Below the pieces are notes generated by a model, which was not told the origin of the DNA, did no database searches, and worked only from the letters and a program-made list of their open reading frames with translations. Both the position numbers and the translations under genes were made by a program. From Leptothermofonsia sichuanensis E412 (GTDB taxonomy: Bacteria > Cyanobacteriota > Cyanobacteriia > Leptolyngbyales > Leptolyngbyaceae): DNA of 64,000 bases. The stretch is taken from positions 3,162,001 through 3,226,000 of the forward strand of contig NZ_CP072600.1 of assembly GCF_019891175.1 (NCBI RefSeq), read 5' to 3'. Each line of letters begins with the position of its first letter. The first letter of the stretch is position 1. Shown here piece after piece: positions 17,448 through 26,234 of this stretch.

Positions 17448-19565
17448 TTAAATTCCCAGGATTAATTGCCAGCTTTTGAGGGTGCCGGTGTCGCCAGGGG
17501 CAAAATCAACCACCCGCAACGCCCATTCTCCTCTTGCGGGTTGACCGAGAAATCGGCGCAGACTGGGGGTTGTTTGTAAGGTATAGATGGTTTGCAGGCT
17601 AGTTCTGCGTCCCAGGGTTCGCCCTTGCAGAAGTACCGTTGCACCAGAGGGGGCAATTAACTGGATTTCCAGATCTCCTAAAAAGCTGTGGTCGATCGCC
17701 ACGCCAACCTGGATATCCCGAACCCGATTGGTTTCGGAAAAACGCAGTTGGCTGGTCACCCCATTGGGGTTGTCATCTGGAATAGCCCTGCCAGTGGTGT
17801 CCTGCTGCTGGATGTAACGGGAAGCCGCAATAATAGACTGCTTCTGGCGTTGGGCAGCTGCCTGCACGGCCTTGAACGCATTTACCTTGCCATAGCCAAA
17901 CCAGTCGCAGCGTCCGCCAATTTCGTAAGTCCCCTTATTGAAACCAAACTGCGGATCGGGGCTGGTGTCTACGATTTTGTCGGCAGTCTGTTGCAGAATT
18001 TGCCGCACTTCAGCAGCAGTCAGGTCCGGATTAACCGACAGCACCAGGGCTGCCACCCCTGCAACCAGGGGGCAGGCGCTGGAGGTGCCGCCAAAGTCTG
18101 CCGTGTAGCTACTGGGGTCATACCCCTCCGCACCCACCCGGTCAGCCGTGAAAATGCCCAGTCCAGATAAAGGTCCCCGCACCTCTGGCGGTGTGTAGAT
18201 ATAGCCGGTTTGTTGCAACCAGAAACCTGGTGGGGCGTTGTTGCTGGGTGCACAGACTGAGACTTCTGCGCCCCAATTGCTGTAGGCGGCTTTCTTACCC
18301 AGGCTGGTACTGGCAGACACGGTGATCACATCCGGGTGAACTGTAAACCCGCCCAACCAGGCAGTTTGCCCGCTCAAAACATTGTTGGGCCACCCCCGCT
18401 CGTTGACGGTGCCATTGGTAGGACGGTTGGAATTACCGGCAGCAAACACAATCACACACCCCTTGCCGTTACGTCCTTCGGTGGCCGCGCGAGTCAGGGC
18501 AGCCCGCTGCCGCAGGGAGAGGGGAAAGTAAACAGCGGCAGGTCCCCAGCTACAGGAAATGACGGAGGCACCCCGGGTCATTGCCCAACCAAACAGGTCT
18601 TCGATCGCCCCATCATCCAGAAAACCCGTGGTCCGAATTGGCATCAGGGCGCAACCAGGGGCAATTCCAACGGTACCGACGCCGTTTTCCTCGGCAACCG
18701 CAACTCCGGCACAGGATGTCCCGTGGTTATCGCTGGCATCCACCGGCATGGGCAAAAAGTCCTTATCCTTAAAATCCCTGGGTGCAACCAGTTTGCCCAC
18801 GCCTTGGAAATCGGGATGGCGCAGATCGACGGAGTCATCCATAATCGCCACAACCACAGAACGAATGCCACGGGTAATGTCCCAGGCTTGCTCGGCAGAG
18901 ACATGGGAACCAGCCGCAAGCTGGGAGCCACCACTGTGATTGAGATGCCACTGTTTTGGATAAAGCGGGTCAGAGGGGCGATAGAGGTGTTGGGTGCGGA
19001 CGACGACATCCGGTTCAGCGGTGAGTACCTGCGATCGCTGCATCAGTCGGTTGGCAATTTTGACTGGATTTTCAGTCGCTTCCGGTGTTAGCTCCAGCAC
19101 AAAGGTGTTGGGGATGCCGACTACAGGTTTGACCTGGCGCAGCCCCAGTTCTGACAGGATCTGGGCGATCGCAGCCTGCTCCACGTCCGGTGCAAACTGA
19201 ACCGTAATCTGGTTTTTGACATAAACAACGGCACTGGGGTCATCCTTCAGGTGGTAAACATGGGTGGCATAGTTGACCGCCTCTGCCCCCCGCATTTGCT
19301 GCATTACCCCATTCTGGCGTGTGGGATCAACTATGATCTCAGTCAGTTGATTGGGAACCTGGGCTGGATTCACTTCCACTGGCAATCCCTGCGTCAGTTC
19401 GGATAAAGCGGCTGGATCAGAGGCACTGACCACAAAGCGATCGGGCACTTTTTCCAGCAGGAGTTCCTCTCCCCCTCGCTGCAAAACCCTGCCCATACTG
19501 GATTCAGGCATGGTGGTTCCCTGGGAATTGCCTTCGGCAGAATTGCCTGAGGTCTGGTCAGTCAT
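17448..19565 (-). CDS. Subtilisin-like serine protease with P-domain (PrcA-like)
   Basis: A 705-residue S8 protease. Residues 1-190 form a long propeptide-like region; the catalytic triad is visible as Asp243 (AIMDDSVD), His281 (DNHGTSCAG) and Ser495 (GGTSSACP), with the oxyanion Asn378 (FAAGNSN). From about 600 a proprotein-convertase P-domain follows (FLGDLEIQLIAPSGATVLL, GEWALRVVDFAPGDTGTL). No signal peptide is seen. The layout resembles the calcium-dependent protease PrcA of Anabaena. Substrate unknown. Convergent with the IS66 element, 160 bases away. Confidence 0.88.
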   Translation of the reverse strand: MTDQTSGNSAEGNSQGTTMPESSMGRVLQRGGEELLLEKVPDRFVVSASDPAALSELTQGLPVEVNPAQVPNQLTEIIVDPTRQNGVMQQMRGAEAVNYATHVYHLKDDPSAVVYVKNQITVQFAPDVEQAAIAQILSELGLRQVKPVVGIPNTFVLELTPEATENPVKIANRLMQRSQVLTAEPDVVVRTQHLYRPSDPLYPKQWHLNHSGGSQLAAGSHVSAEQAWDITRGIRSVVVAIMDDSVDLRHPDFQGVGKLVAPRDFKDKDFLPMPVDASDNHGTSCAGVAVAEENGVGTVGIAPGCALMPIRTTGFLDDGAIEDLFGWAMTRGASVISCSWGPAAVYFPLSLRQRAALTRAATEGRNGKGCVIVFAAGNSNRPTNGTVNERGWPNNVLSGQTAWLGGFTVHPDVITVSASTSLGKKAAYSNWGAEVSVCAPSNNAPPGFWLQQTGYIYTPPEVRGPLSGLGIFTADRVGAEGYDPSSYTADFGGTSSACPLVAGVAALVLSVNPDLTAAEVRQILQQTADKIVDTSPDPQFGFNKGTYEIGGRCDWFGYGKVNAFKAVQAAAQRQKQSIIAASRYIQQQDTTGRAIPDDNPNGVTSQLRFSETNRVRDIQVGVAIDHSFLGDLEIQLIAPSGATVLLQGRTLGRRTSLQTIYTLQTTPSLRRFLGQPARGEWALRVVDFAPGDTGTLKSWQLILGI

Positions 19566-19712
19566 ACAAGCACCTCGCTGATCTGAAAAAGTTGCCCAAT
19601 GCCACTATATAAGCTGAGATCCTCATCACAGAGGTACAGAATCGATGGTCAGTGGTAAGATACGTAAGTCTCAATACCTATTCCACTTCTCACACATTCC
19701 AATCTTCCCCTC

Positions 19713-20324
19713 ATGGAACCCTTTGCAATGACTCGTGTTCTTTCTATGGCTGGCTGGCTGGCCGCCGCCGTTCTCGTAACTTCCATACCAGGGCAGCCAT
19801 TGAGCACAATGGCTCAAGAGTTGCCCACAGGTCCAGGGCAGGCGCAACCCATTGATCCGAATGATCCGAATGTTTTGCGTCCAGTCGGACAGGATGATAA
19901 TTTACTCAGTATGTCTGGTGGGAAGCGCCTGATCAATGAAGCCCAAAGAGCAGTATCGGCTCAGAACTATAGCCTTGCTGTTAAAAAGTTGCAAGAGGCA
20001 CGGCAGGTATTTAACCAGTTGTCCAACTTTCATCAAGACCTGGCCGGTAGTTTTTCCGGGATTGACAACCGCATTGCAGACAGCCAGCGCAAGCGGGCAT
20101 TAGAAGCTGCCCAACTGCGGGATGATGCCACCTACCAACTGGCACTGGTACACCGGGCGCAAAACCAGCCTGAACTGGCAGTTCCTTTGCTGGTGCAAAT
20201 TATTCGTAGCCAGCAGCCGACCCGTGATCTGGGTCAAAAAGCTTACCAACAATTGTTTGAACTGGGTTTTGTTGATTCCCCCTATCCGCGCCCTCGGGCT
20301 GAGCAGCCAAGCACTGCCCAGTAA
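19713..20324 (+). CDS. Secreted hypothetical protein with helical repeats
   Basis: 203 residues. An N-terminal signal-like segment (VLSMAGWLAAAVLVTSIPG) leads to a proline-rich linker and a TPR-like helical region (INEAQRAVSAQNYSLAVKKL and QLALVHRAQNQPELAVPLL). Probably periplasmic. No family name can be given. Start ATG 19713; an ATG five codons later would give a more typical signal peptide. Confidence 0.6.
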   Translation: MEPFAMTRVLSMAGWLAAAVLVTSIPGQPLSTMAQELPTGPGQAQPIDPNDPNVLRPVGQDDNLLSMSGGKRLINEAQRAVSAQNYSLAVKKLQEARQVFNQLSNFHQDLAGSFSGIDNRIADSQRKRALEAAQLRDDATYQLALVHRAQNQPELAVPLLVQIIRSQQPTRDLGQKAYQQLFELGFVDSPYPRPRAEQPSTAQ

Positions 20325-20506
20325 CCGGTGTGATAACGGGTTTAACCGTCCTCCCCTTTTCAAACAACCTCCTAGAGGGATAATCTAACAACTAAAAACC
20401 AACAGCTAACTACTGATTGGTTTTTCCCAGGTTGGGACAGCAGTTGAGAACAGTGATAGAACGCTAGACTGGAATTCTAGATGAGTGACTCACATAAGGA
20501 GGGTGA

Positions 20507-20767
20507 ATGGTCAGCCCGGAGCAGGTTGAGGCGATGGTTAAAGCTGCGATACCCGATGCCCAGGTGCAGGTGCAGGATCTGACCGGCGGTGGCGATCATT
20601 ATCAGCTAACCGTCATATCTTCGCTATTTGAGGGAAAAGGACTGGTGCAGCAGCACCAGATGGTCTACGGAGCAGTTCGACAGGCCATGTCTACTGAGGC
20701 CATTCACGCTCTGGCACTCAAGACTTACACCCCCCAAGCCTGGGCGGCAACTGGTCAGGTAGTTTAA
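20507..20767 (+). CDS. bolA: BolA family protein
   Basis: 86 residues with the BolA pattern: MVSPEQVEAMVKAAIPDAQV, then GGGDHYQLTVISSLFEGKGL with the conserved His, then VQQHQMVYGAVRQAM. BolA proteins pair with CGFS glutaredoxins around a shared 2Fe-2S cluster. A strong ribosome binding site (AAGGAGGGTGA) precedes ATG 20507. The glutaredoxin partner follows 89 bases downstream on the same strand, so the two are probably co-transcribed. Confidence 0.93.
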   Translation: MVSPEQVEAMVKAAIPDAQVQVQDLTGGGDHYQLTVISSLFEGKGLVQQHQMVYGAVRQAMSTEAIHALALKTYTPQAWAATGQVV

Positions 20768-20856
20768 GCCCGTTTCTGATTATCATTTTCTTGTCTGACT
20801 TTTCGTCTGACAGCTCTTGTCTGAAAACAATTCACCCAACCCACAGTGTTAAAGCT

Positions 20857-21180
20857 ATGACTCCAGAAACCCAAGAACGGATTGAAACCCTGGTTCAACA
20901 AAATAAAATCATGGTTTTCATGAAGGGCAGTAAGCTGATGCCCCAGTGTGGTTTCTCCAACAACGTAGTGCAAATTCTGAACTCCCTCGGAGTTCCCTTT
21001 GAAACCTGTGATGTTCTGGAGGACTACGAAATCCGTCAGGGCATCAAAGAATTTTCCAACTGGCCCACAATTCCCCAGGTTTACATTGATGGGCAGTTTG
21101 TGGGTGGCTCTGATATTCTGATTGAACTTTATCAAAGTGGCGAACTGCAACAGATGGTTGAGGTCGCCCTAGCCTCCTGA
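20857..21180 (+). CDS. grxD: Monothiol CGFS glutaredoxin
   Basis: 107 residues from ATG 20857, which gives the family start MTPETQERIETLVQQNKI. The active site is MPQCGFSNNVVQ (CGFS), with WPTIPQVYIDGQFVGGSDI forming the glutathione and cluster site. It carries 2Fe-2S clusters and works with BolA in iron sensing or cluster delivery. Its position next to bolA supports this. Confidence 0.95.
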   Translation: MTPETQERIETLVQQNKIMVFMKGSKLMPQCGFSNNVVQILNSLGVPFETCDVLEDYEIRQGIKEFSNWPTIPQVYIDGQFVGGSDILIELYQSGELQQMVEVALAS

Positions 21181-21810
21181 AGGATTGTCACGAGGCATGA
21201 TCCCAATCGCTGAGTATCTCTCGCTGATGCCTGACTGGCCTGGGGTTGCGAGATTGTCGAACCCCTAGCTGATTTATTTGCTCCGGATCCATTCGCTCTG
21301 AGGATGTTGCCTGCTTCGGAAAGCGAGTTTGATCTTTTTTCTTTGGTTTAGCTGTTATAGAACTCACCGGACTGCCCTCCCGCACCACTCATTTAGTGGT
21401 TTGACAATATTATTTGACGATTTACTGGTTTGACTCTATAGATAGTGCCTTTTGTTGTCAATCTAAAAGATTAGCCTCTACATATAGCATGTTTTCTTGA
21501 AATGTCCAGTCCTGGCAGTTCGGGTGCTGGTTTTTACTTCATCCCCGGAGTCTCTCCCAGGATACGCCTGTGGCATAGAAGCAGGTCAGGAGGTAGGCGA
21601 TCGCCGCTACCCCCATCCTGTTATTGCTCGAGAGTATATTGCTACCGCTTTATCTGTGGCTCTTTACCGATGGAGACGTACACCGTGCAATCAATTCCGC
21701 GGAGTTTCTCCAGGCATTCCTGGGGTTGATTTTGCTGCCGATGGGCTTAGCCCTGTTCACTGAACAACGGGCAAAATTCCATGCTCCGGGCGAACGCTGT
21801 AGCCACTACT
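21181..21810 (+). pseudogene. Gene-poor spacer with a transporter-like fragment
   Basis: 630 bases without an intact gene. Between about 21624 and 21760 one frame reads ILLPLYLWLFTDGDVHRAIN and FLQAFLGLILLPMGLALFTE, two membrane helices that remind me of arsenite/bile-acid symporter families; no start or remaining helices are found, so it is at most a decayed fragment. The rest (21181-21500) is AT-rich with no structure I recognise. Confidence 0.3.
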
Positions 21811-22482
21811 TCAATATTCTTCTTGCTCCAGCCCCTGCTGCTGACTGATCACAGCCTGTCGAAAACCCAACACAATCAGGATATTGGACAGGGTAAGAAA
21901 GGACTCGGCACTGCCATGCAACCAGTCAACATCTGCCAGGTTTTGCCCATAGACAACTCTGGCGTAAATCCCTGCCGGAATGGTGACTCCCACAAACACC
22001 AGAGTCATGTAAAACCCGATTAGCGCCAGTCGAGGCATCTGACGGGAGCGGGTAATAAACCAGAGAAATGCCAGATAGGGAAATAGGGAAACAGCAAACA
22101 GGGTATCTTTGGAGATTGCAATGGCTGGGAGCAGGAACAAACCGGGCGCGATCGCCCCTCCCCGGTTCCCTGTACCCGACAACCCATACCCTGTTCCCTG
22201 CCTCCACAATCCCCAGGCTGCAATCATTAAGGTCACATTTCCCACAACTGTCATAGAGGCTTGCAGCGTCACCAACCATAACAGGGACTGTGGATTATCA
22301 AAAAAGTGCCAGGTACAGGCACACATGGCACTCACCAGAGCGGGCAGCATCGCCAGCGAAAACCACCACCAGACCCGATTACCTGTCAATTCGCCATAGC
22401 GCCAGATAAGCCAGATGGCGGCGATCCATTCAATCACACTAGAAGTATGGATAATCCAGGTGGGGATGGAGAGGGCGTGCAT
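21811..22482 (-). CDS. Fused DUF2499 (Ycf49-like) and DUF3593 membrane protein
   Basis: 223 residues. Residues 1-93 are a DUF2499/Ycf49-type domain (MHALSIPTWIIHTSSVIEW, CACTWHFFDN); residues 124-205 are a DUF3593 domain (KDTLFAVSLFPYLAFLWFIT, PAGIYARVVYG, LANVDWLHGSAE-like core). From memory these are usually two adjacent proteins. Here they are joined by a glycine-rich linker (residues 94-123, GTGYGLSGTGNRGGAIAPG) whose DNA is the CCCTGTTCCCTG-type repeat found in spacers. About five membrane helices. Function unknown, conserved in oxygenic phototrophs. Confidence 0.8.
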   Translation of the reverse strand: MHALSIPTWIIHTSSVIEWIAAIWLIWRYGELTGNRVWWWFSLAMLPALVSAMCACTWHFFDNPQSLLWLVTLQASMTVVGNVTLMIAAWGLWRQGTGYGLSGTGNRGGAIAPGLFLLPAIAISKDTLFAVSLFPYLAFLWFITRSRQMPRLALIGFYMTLVFVGVTIPAGIYARVVYGQNLADVDWLHGSAESFLTLSNILIVLGFRQAVISQQQGLEQEEY

Positions 22483-22667
22483 AGGGAAGGTGAGGGGTGA
22501 GGAGTCAGGGGTGAGGGGGTGAGGGGTGAGGGGTGTTCGCTTCTGGCGTTCCCGCAGGGTGGAGGGAGGGATTGTTTGTTGTCAGTGGTTGCCTGCCATC
22601 TTCTTTCCCTGTCCCTCGCCCCCGTCCCCTGCTATAACTTAGAACGCATCACTCAAAACTGAACACT

Positions 22668-23717
22668 ATGGGAACTGTGCGAGCGATTTTGTGTGGATAT
22701 TATGGGCAGGGCAATGGGGGAGATGAGGCATTACTGGCTTCGTTATTGCAGATGTTACCAGAGCATGTGACGCCTCTGGTGCTGTCTGGCAATCCACAGC
22801 AGACGAGCGATCGCTACGGGGTTGATGCCATCAATCGCAAAGATCCCCAGGCACTGTTCCGGGCATTGCGCCAATCCCAGGCATTTATCTGGGGGGGAGG
22901 GAGTTTGATTCAGGATGCCACCAGTGTCCTGAGTCCGTTCTACTACACTGGACTGATGAAGCTGGCTCAACTGTTTGGCTTGAAGACGATCGCCTGGGCG
23001 CAGGGGATTGGTCCCCTGAAGCGCCCATTCACCCGCTGGGCAGCAAAACATACCTTTGCCAGGTGCTCTGTGGTGAGTGTGCGCGATCGCGGCTCGGCTG
23101 AGTTTCTGGCAGATTGGGGCATTCCCTTTACGCTGGCTCCTGACCCTGTCTGGGCAATGGAATCCAGTCCAGTGAGTGGACTGTGGGATCTGCCCGCACC
23201 CAGGGTTGCCGTGAACCTGCGGCCCCATCCTTTACTCACCCCAGCCAGACTGGCAAACCTGATTCAGGCTTTGATTGATTTCCAGAAAGCAACCCGGACC
23301 TGCCTGTTGCTGGTACCGTTTCAAACGAGTCAGGACCTGGCGATCGCCCAGGCAATTCAACCCAGACTTCCCGGTCCCAGCCAGATTATCAGCCTGGAAG
23401 ACCCCCATCAGTTAAAAGGACTGTTTCGCGGCGTCGAGATGGCCATTTCCATGCGCTTCCACGGGTTGATTATGGCCGCCTCTGAAGAGTGCCGCTGCTT
23501 TGCCCTCAGCTATGACCCCAAAGTTCGCCAGCTCATGCATGATTTGTCTCTCCCTGGATGGGAACTGGCAGACCTCCCGGACAATCCCAACCTGATCAGC
23601 AAAACCTGGATTGAACACTACGCCAATGGTTCCCCTCTGTCGAATGACCAGATTCAATTTCTGGTAGACCGTGCCCTGATTCACAGGGAACTGTTGCAGC
23701 AGGTCTTTGCTACCTGA
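22668..23717 (+). CDS. csaB: Polysaccharide pyruvyl transferase CsaB
   Basis: 349 residues starting MGTVRAILCGYYGQGNGGDE, the CsaB N-terminus, followed by FIWGGGSLIQDATS and SMRFHGLIMAASEE. CsaB adds pyruvate ketals to cell-wall-linked polysaccharide, which anchors proteins with SLH domains; an SLH-domain porin is encoded at 33948. The spacer before it (22483-22667) is filled with GGTGAGGGG-type short repeats. A strong hairpin follows the stop. Confidence 0.9.
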   Translation: MGTVRAILCGYYGQGNGGDEALLASLLQMLPEHVTPLVLSGNPQQTSDRYGVDAINRKDPQALFRALRQSQAFIWGGGSLIQDATSVLSPFYYTGLMKLAQLFGLKTIAWAQGIGPLKRPFTRWAAKHTFARCSVVSVRDRGSAEFLADWGIPFTLAPDPVWAMESSPVSGLWDLPAPRVAVNLRPHPLLTPARLANLIQALIDFQKATRTCLLLVPFQTSQDLAIAQAIQPRLPGPSQIISLEDPHQLKGLFRGVEMAISMRFHGLIMAASEECRCFALSYDPKVRQLMHDLSLPGWELADLPDNPNLISKTWIEHYANGSPLSNDQIQFLVDRALIHRELLQQVFAT

Positions 23718-23731
23718 ATTCAAAGCCTCCC

Positions 23732-23765
23732 AGACCTCCGAGGTGTTTGAAAACCTCGGAGGTCT
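23732..23765. terminator. Palindrome after csaB
   Basis: AGACCTCCGAGGT (23732-23744) pairs perfectly with ACCTCGGAGGTCT (23753-23765), 13 bp with an 8-base loop. The same type of palindrome (AGACTTCGGAGG) lies at 44195-44226, so it is also a repeat family. It is followed by a half-copy of the MITE-like end (AAAAGCCTATCCGAAAAC, near 23766). Confidence 0.65.
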
Positions 23766-23810
23766 AAAAGCCTATCCGAAAACAACCCCTCTCCCCTAAC
23801 TCCTCACCCC

Positions 23811-24245
23811 ATGACATATCGCAATCCCGTTCCTGCTGTTGACATCATCATTGAATTAATTGACCGTCCCCACCGTCCCATTGTTTTGATCGAACGGCTC
23901 AATCCTCCCCATGGGTGGGCAATTCCCGGTGGGTTCGTGGATTATGGGGAATCGATAGAAACCGCAGCCCGGCGAGAAGCCCAGGAGGAAACAGGTTTAG
24001 TCGTTGAGCTGATTGAACAGTTTCATGTCTATTCCAATCCAAATCGCGATCCGCGCCAGCACACAGTTGGCATCGTGTTTCTGGCAACTGCCCAGGGCAA
24101 ACCAGCGGCGGGGGATGATGCCAAACACCTGGATGTCTTCAATCCCTGGCAGATTCCTGACAATTTGTGTTTCGACCACGATAAAATTTTGCAGGACTAT
24201 CTCCGCTATCGGTTCTACGGACACCGACCAGGTCTGGAGCCTTAG
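23811..24245 (+). CDS. Nudix hydrolase
   Basis: 144 residues with a complete Nudix box ([20 protein letters not shown] followed by ETGLV), preceded by HGWAIPG. It hydrolyses a nucleoside diphosphate linked to another group; the substrate cannot be told. The sequence [17 protein letters not shown] is of the ADP-ribose/MutT-like type common in cyanobacteria. Start ATG 23811. It is followed by ridA after a repeat-filled spacer. Confidence 0.9.
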   Translation: MTYRNPVPAVDIIIELIDRPHRPIVLIERLNPPHGWAIPGGFVDYGESIETAARREAQEETGLVVELIEQFHVYSNPNRDPRQHTVGIVFLATAQGKPAAGDDAKHLDVFNPWQIPDNLCFDHDKILQDYLRYRFYGHRPGLEP

Positions 24246-24251
24246 GCTGTT

Positions 24252-24345
24252 AGTTCCTCACTCCTCACTTCTCACTCCTCACTCCTCACCTCTCATCCCT
24301 CACCCCTCACTTCTCACTCCTCACTCCTCACTCCTCACTCCTCAC
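24252..24345. repeat. Short tandem repeats CTCACTCCTCA
   Basis: Imperfect tandem repeats of CTCACTCCTCA and CTCACTTCTCA fill the spacer between the Nudix gene and ridA. The same motif occurs before priA/queA (about 44250-44310) and at 55520-55550. It is of the short tandem repeat class common in filamentous cyanobacteria. Confidence 0.75.
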
Positions 24346-24351
24346 CTGCTT

Positions 24352-24747
24352 ATGACGCGCAAAATTATTCGCACCGATTCTGCTCCTGCTCCCGTAGGTC
24401 CCTACAATCAGGCGATCGCGGCAAGTGGTCAGTTCATCTTTGTGGCAGGACAGATTCCCCTGAATCCAGTAACCGGTCAAATTGTGGGGGATGGGGACGT
24501 GGCAACGCAGACGGAACAGGCAATCTCCAATTTGAAGGCAATTCTGGAAGCCGGGGGTGCCACCCTGTCGGATGTGGTCAAGACCAGCGTATTTCTGGCA
24601 AATATGAACGACTTCGCCGCCATGAATGCGGTTTATGCCCGGTATTTTGACGAGGAAACTGCCCCTGCCCGTGCCTGTGTCGAGGTTTCCCGTCTACCCA
24701 AGGATGTTCTGGTAGAAATTGAGTGCATTGCGGTGATTGCTGGTTAA
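24352..24747 (+). CDS. ridA: RidA family reactive imine deaminase
   Basis: 131 residues from ATG 24352 ([20 protein letters not shown]), chosen because the family starts here; the frame is open far upstream through repeats. The core is complete: [17 protein letters not shown], and near the end [20 protein letters not shown] with the catalytic Arg. RidA hydrolyses reactive 2-aminoacrylate made by PLP enzymes. No specific operon partner. Confidence 0.93.
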   Translation: MTRKIIRTDSAPAPVGPYNQAIAASGQFIFVAGQIPLNPVTGQIVGDGDVATQTEQAISNLKAILEAGGATLSDVVKTSVFLANMNDFAAMNAVYARYFDEETAPARACVEVSRLPKDVLVEIECIAVIAG

Positions 24748-25009
24748 AGACCGGAAATTGGGTGGTGCCTCTGTGGTAGAACCTGAAGGTTTTTAATCCA
24801 CGATTCTGAGCTGCTTTTGATTATGCCAGTCAGTCGTGATTGAACTGGAGGAGATTTGACATTTCTAAGTGATGAGAATGTGGCGGAATTGCGTCGATGG
24901 TACAACGCCGCGGATGTAGCAACCCTGCAAGCGGACTTCGCTCTGCTTCCTTCAGGAAAGGAGAGCGCATAATGTTAAAGAACAAACCTGCATCCGGGGG
25001 TATTTTCCC

Positions 25010-26131
25010 ATGCCCTTGTCTACTCGCAAGCGTAGCGCCCCTACTACCCCAAAACTGACCTGGAACCAGGATACCGAACTGGTTGGGCTGCAATTAAGCC
25101 TGCAACCACACCAGGATTTCGTCGTTCCACCTCATTATTCAACAGAACTTCACTCCTGGTTTCTGGATCAGGTCCGCCGACAGGACTTTGCCCTCTCTAC
25201 CTACCTGCACGACGGGCAATCCGAAAAACCCTTCACAATCTCCCAACTCCACGGCCCCCTGCAATCCCAGGGGCGATCGCTGCAATTAACAACCGATCAT
25301 TCCTATCAATGGATCATCACGGCCCTCTCCCACCCTTTAGCCCAGTGGATGAACCAATGGCTCCAGGCTCCCCCCGATGAGATCCATCTACGCAGTGGTT
25401 CCTTCAAAATCACCAATTGGAGCCTTGCCCATCCCCCCACAACCTACGCCCAACTGCTTCAAACCCCCATTCCCGAACCACCCACCCTTACCCTGAGCTT
25501 TTTAACTCCAACCAGCTTTCGTCGCAAAGGCAATCATCTGCCCCTGCCCCTGCCTGTGAATGTCTTCCATAGTTACCTGCGTCGCTGGAATGATTTTTCA
25601 GGCGAAGCGGTTGATCAGGATGACTTTCTAGACTGGGTTGATGAATTTGTGATCATTCTGCGGCATCAGATCCAATCGGCCAAAGTCATGGCGGGCAAAA
25701 GCGGCTCTGTCACAGGCTTCACAGGTTCCGTCCAGTTTGGGCTTGCCGGTAAAGCCAGGGATGATACTGAGTATGTTGAACTGTGGTTTGTCTTAGGACT
25801 ACTTGCCCCTTACTGTGGCACCGGACACAAAACGACCTTTGGTCTGGGGCAAACCACCTCAGGCTGGCTCAATTCCACTGAAACCAGCAGCCCCCCTTCG
25901 ATTCAGGATTTACTGGCTGAACGAATTTCTGAACTGACCGGGTTGTTTACAGCCCAACGCAAACGCCAGGGAGGGAATCGCGCTACCAGTATTGCCGAAA
26001 CCTGGGCCACCATCCTGGCTCGACGAGAACTGGGAGAGTCCTTGCAGGCGATCGCGGCGGATCTGGAAATGTCCTATGAAACCGTGAAAACCTATGCCAA
26101 ACTTGCTCGTCGAGCATTGCAGCAGTCATAG
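25010..26131 (+). CDS. cas6: Cas6-type CRISPR RNA endonuclease with C-terminal helix-turn-helix
   Basis: 373 residues. The C-terminal ferredoxin-like RAMP part shows TGFTGSVQFGLAGKA, then VLGLLAPYCGTGHKTTFGLG with the Gly-rich loop of Cas6, and a candidate catalytic His. The N-terminal half has FRRKGNHLPLP. Residues 305-373 add a segment ending LGESLQAIAADLEMSYETVK, a helix-turn-helix as seen in a cyanobacterial Cas6 subtype. It would cut pre-crRNA at the repeat hairpin. No other cas gene is visible nearby and the only CRISPR-like repeats in the window are the relic at 12803, so it stands alone. Start ATG 25010. Confidence 0.85.
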   Translation: MPLSTRKRSAPTTPKLTWNQDTELVGLQLSLQPHQDFVVPPHYSTELHSWFLDQVRRQDFALSTYLHDGQSEKPFTISQLHGPLQSQGRSLQLTTDHSYQWIITALSHPLAQWMNQWLQAPPDEIHLRSGSFKITNWSLAHPPTTYAQLLQTPIPEPPTLTLSFLTPTSFRRKGNHLPLPLPVNVFHSYLRRWNDFSGEAVDQDDFLDWVDEFVIILRHQIQSAKVMAGKSGSVTGFTGSVQFGLAGKARDDTEYVELWFVLGLLAPYCGTGHKTTFGLGQTTSGWLNSTETSSPPSIQDLLAERISELTGLFTAQRKRQGGNRATSIAETWATILARRELGESLQAIAADLEMSYETVKTYAKLARRALQQS

Positions 26132-26234
26132 CCTGATTTCAAGACCTCTCAGGGCTTTGATATAGCAAGGGAACAGGGAGGAATTGCTCTGTGTTCTCCG
26201 TGCCTCTGTGGTGAAGCTTCAGGTTATGGGCACA

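Noticed and set aside
18336-19091. 251-residue frame opposite to the subtilisin-like protease
   Set aside because: The minus strand encodes an intact catalytic triad and P-domain; the plus-strand product is Gly/Pro-rich and matches nothing.
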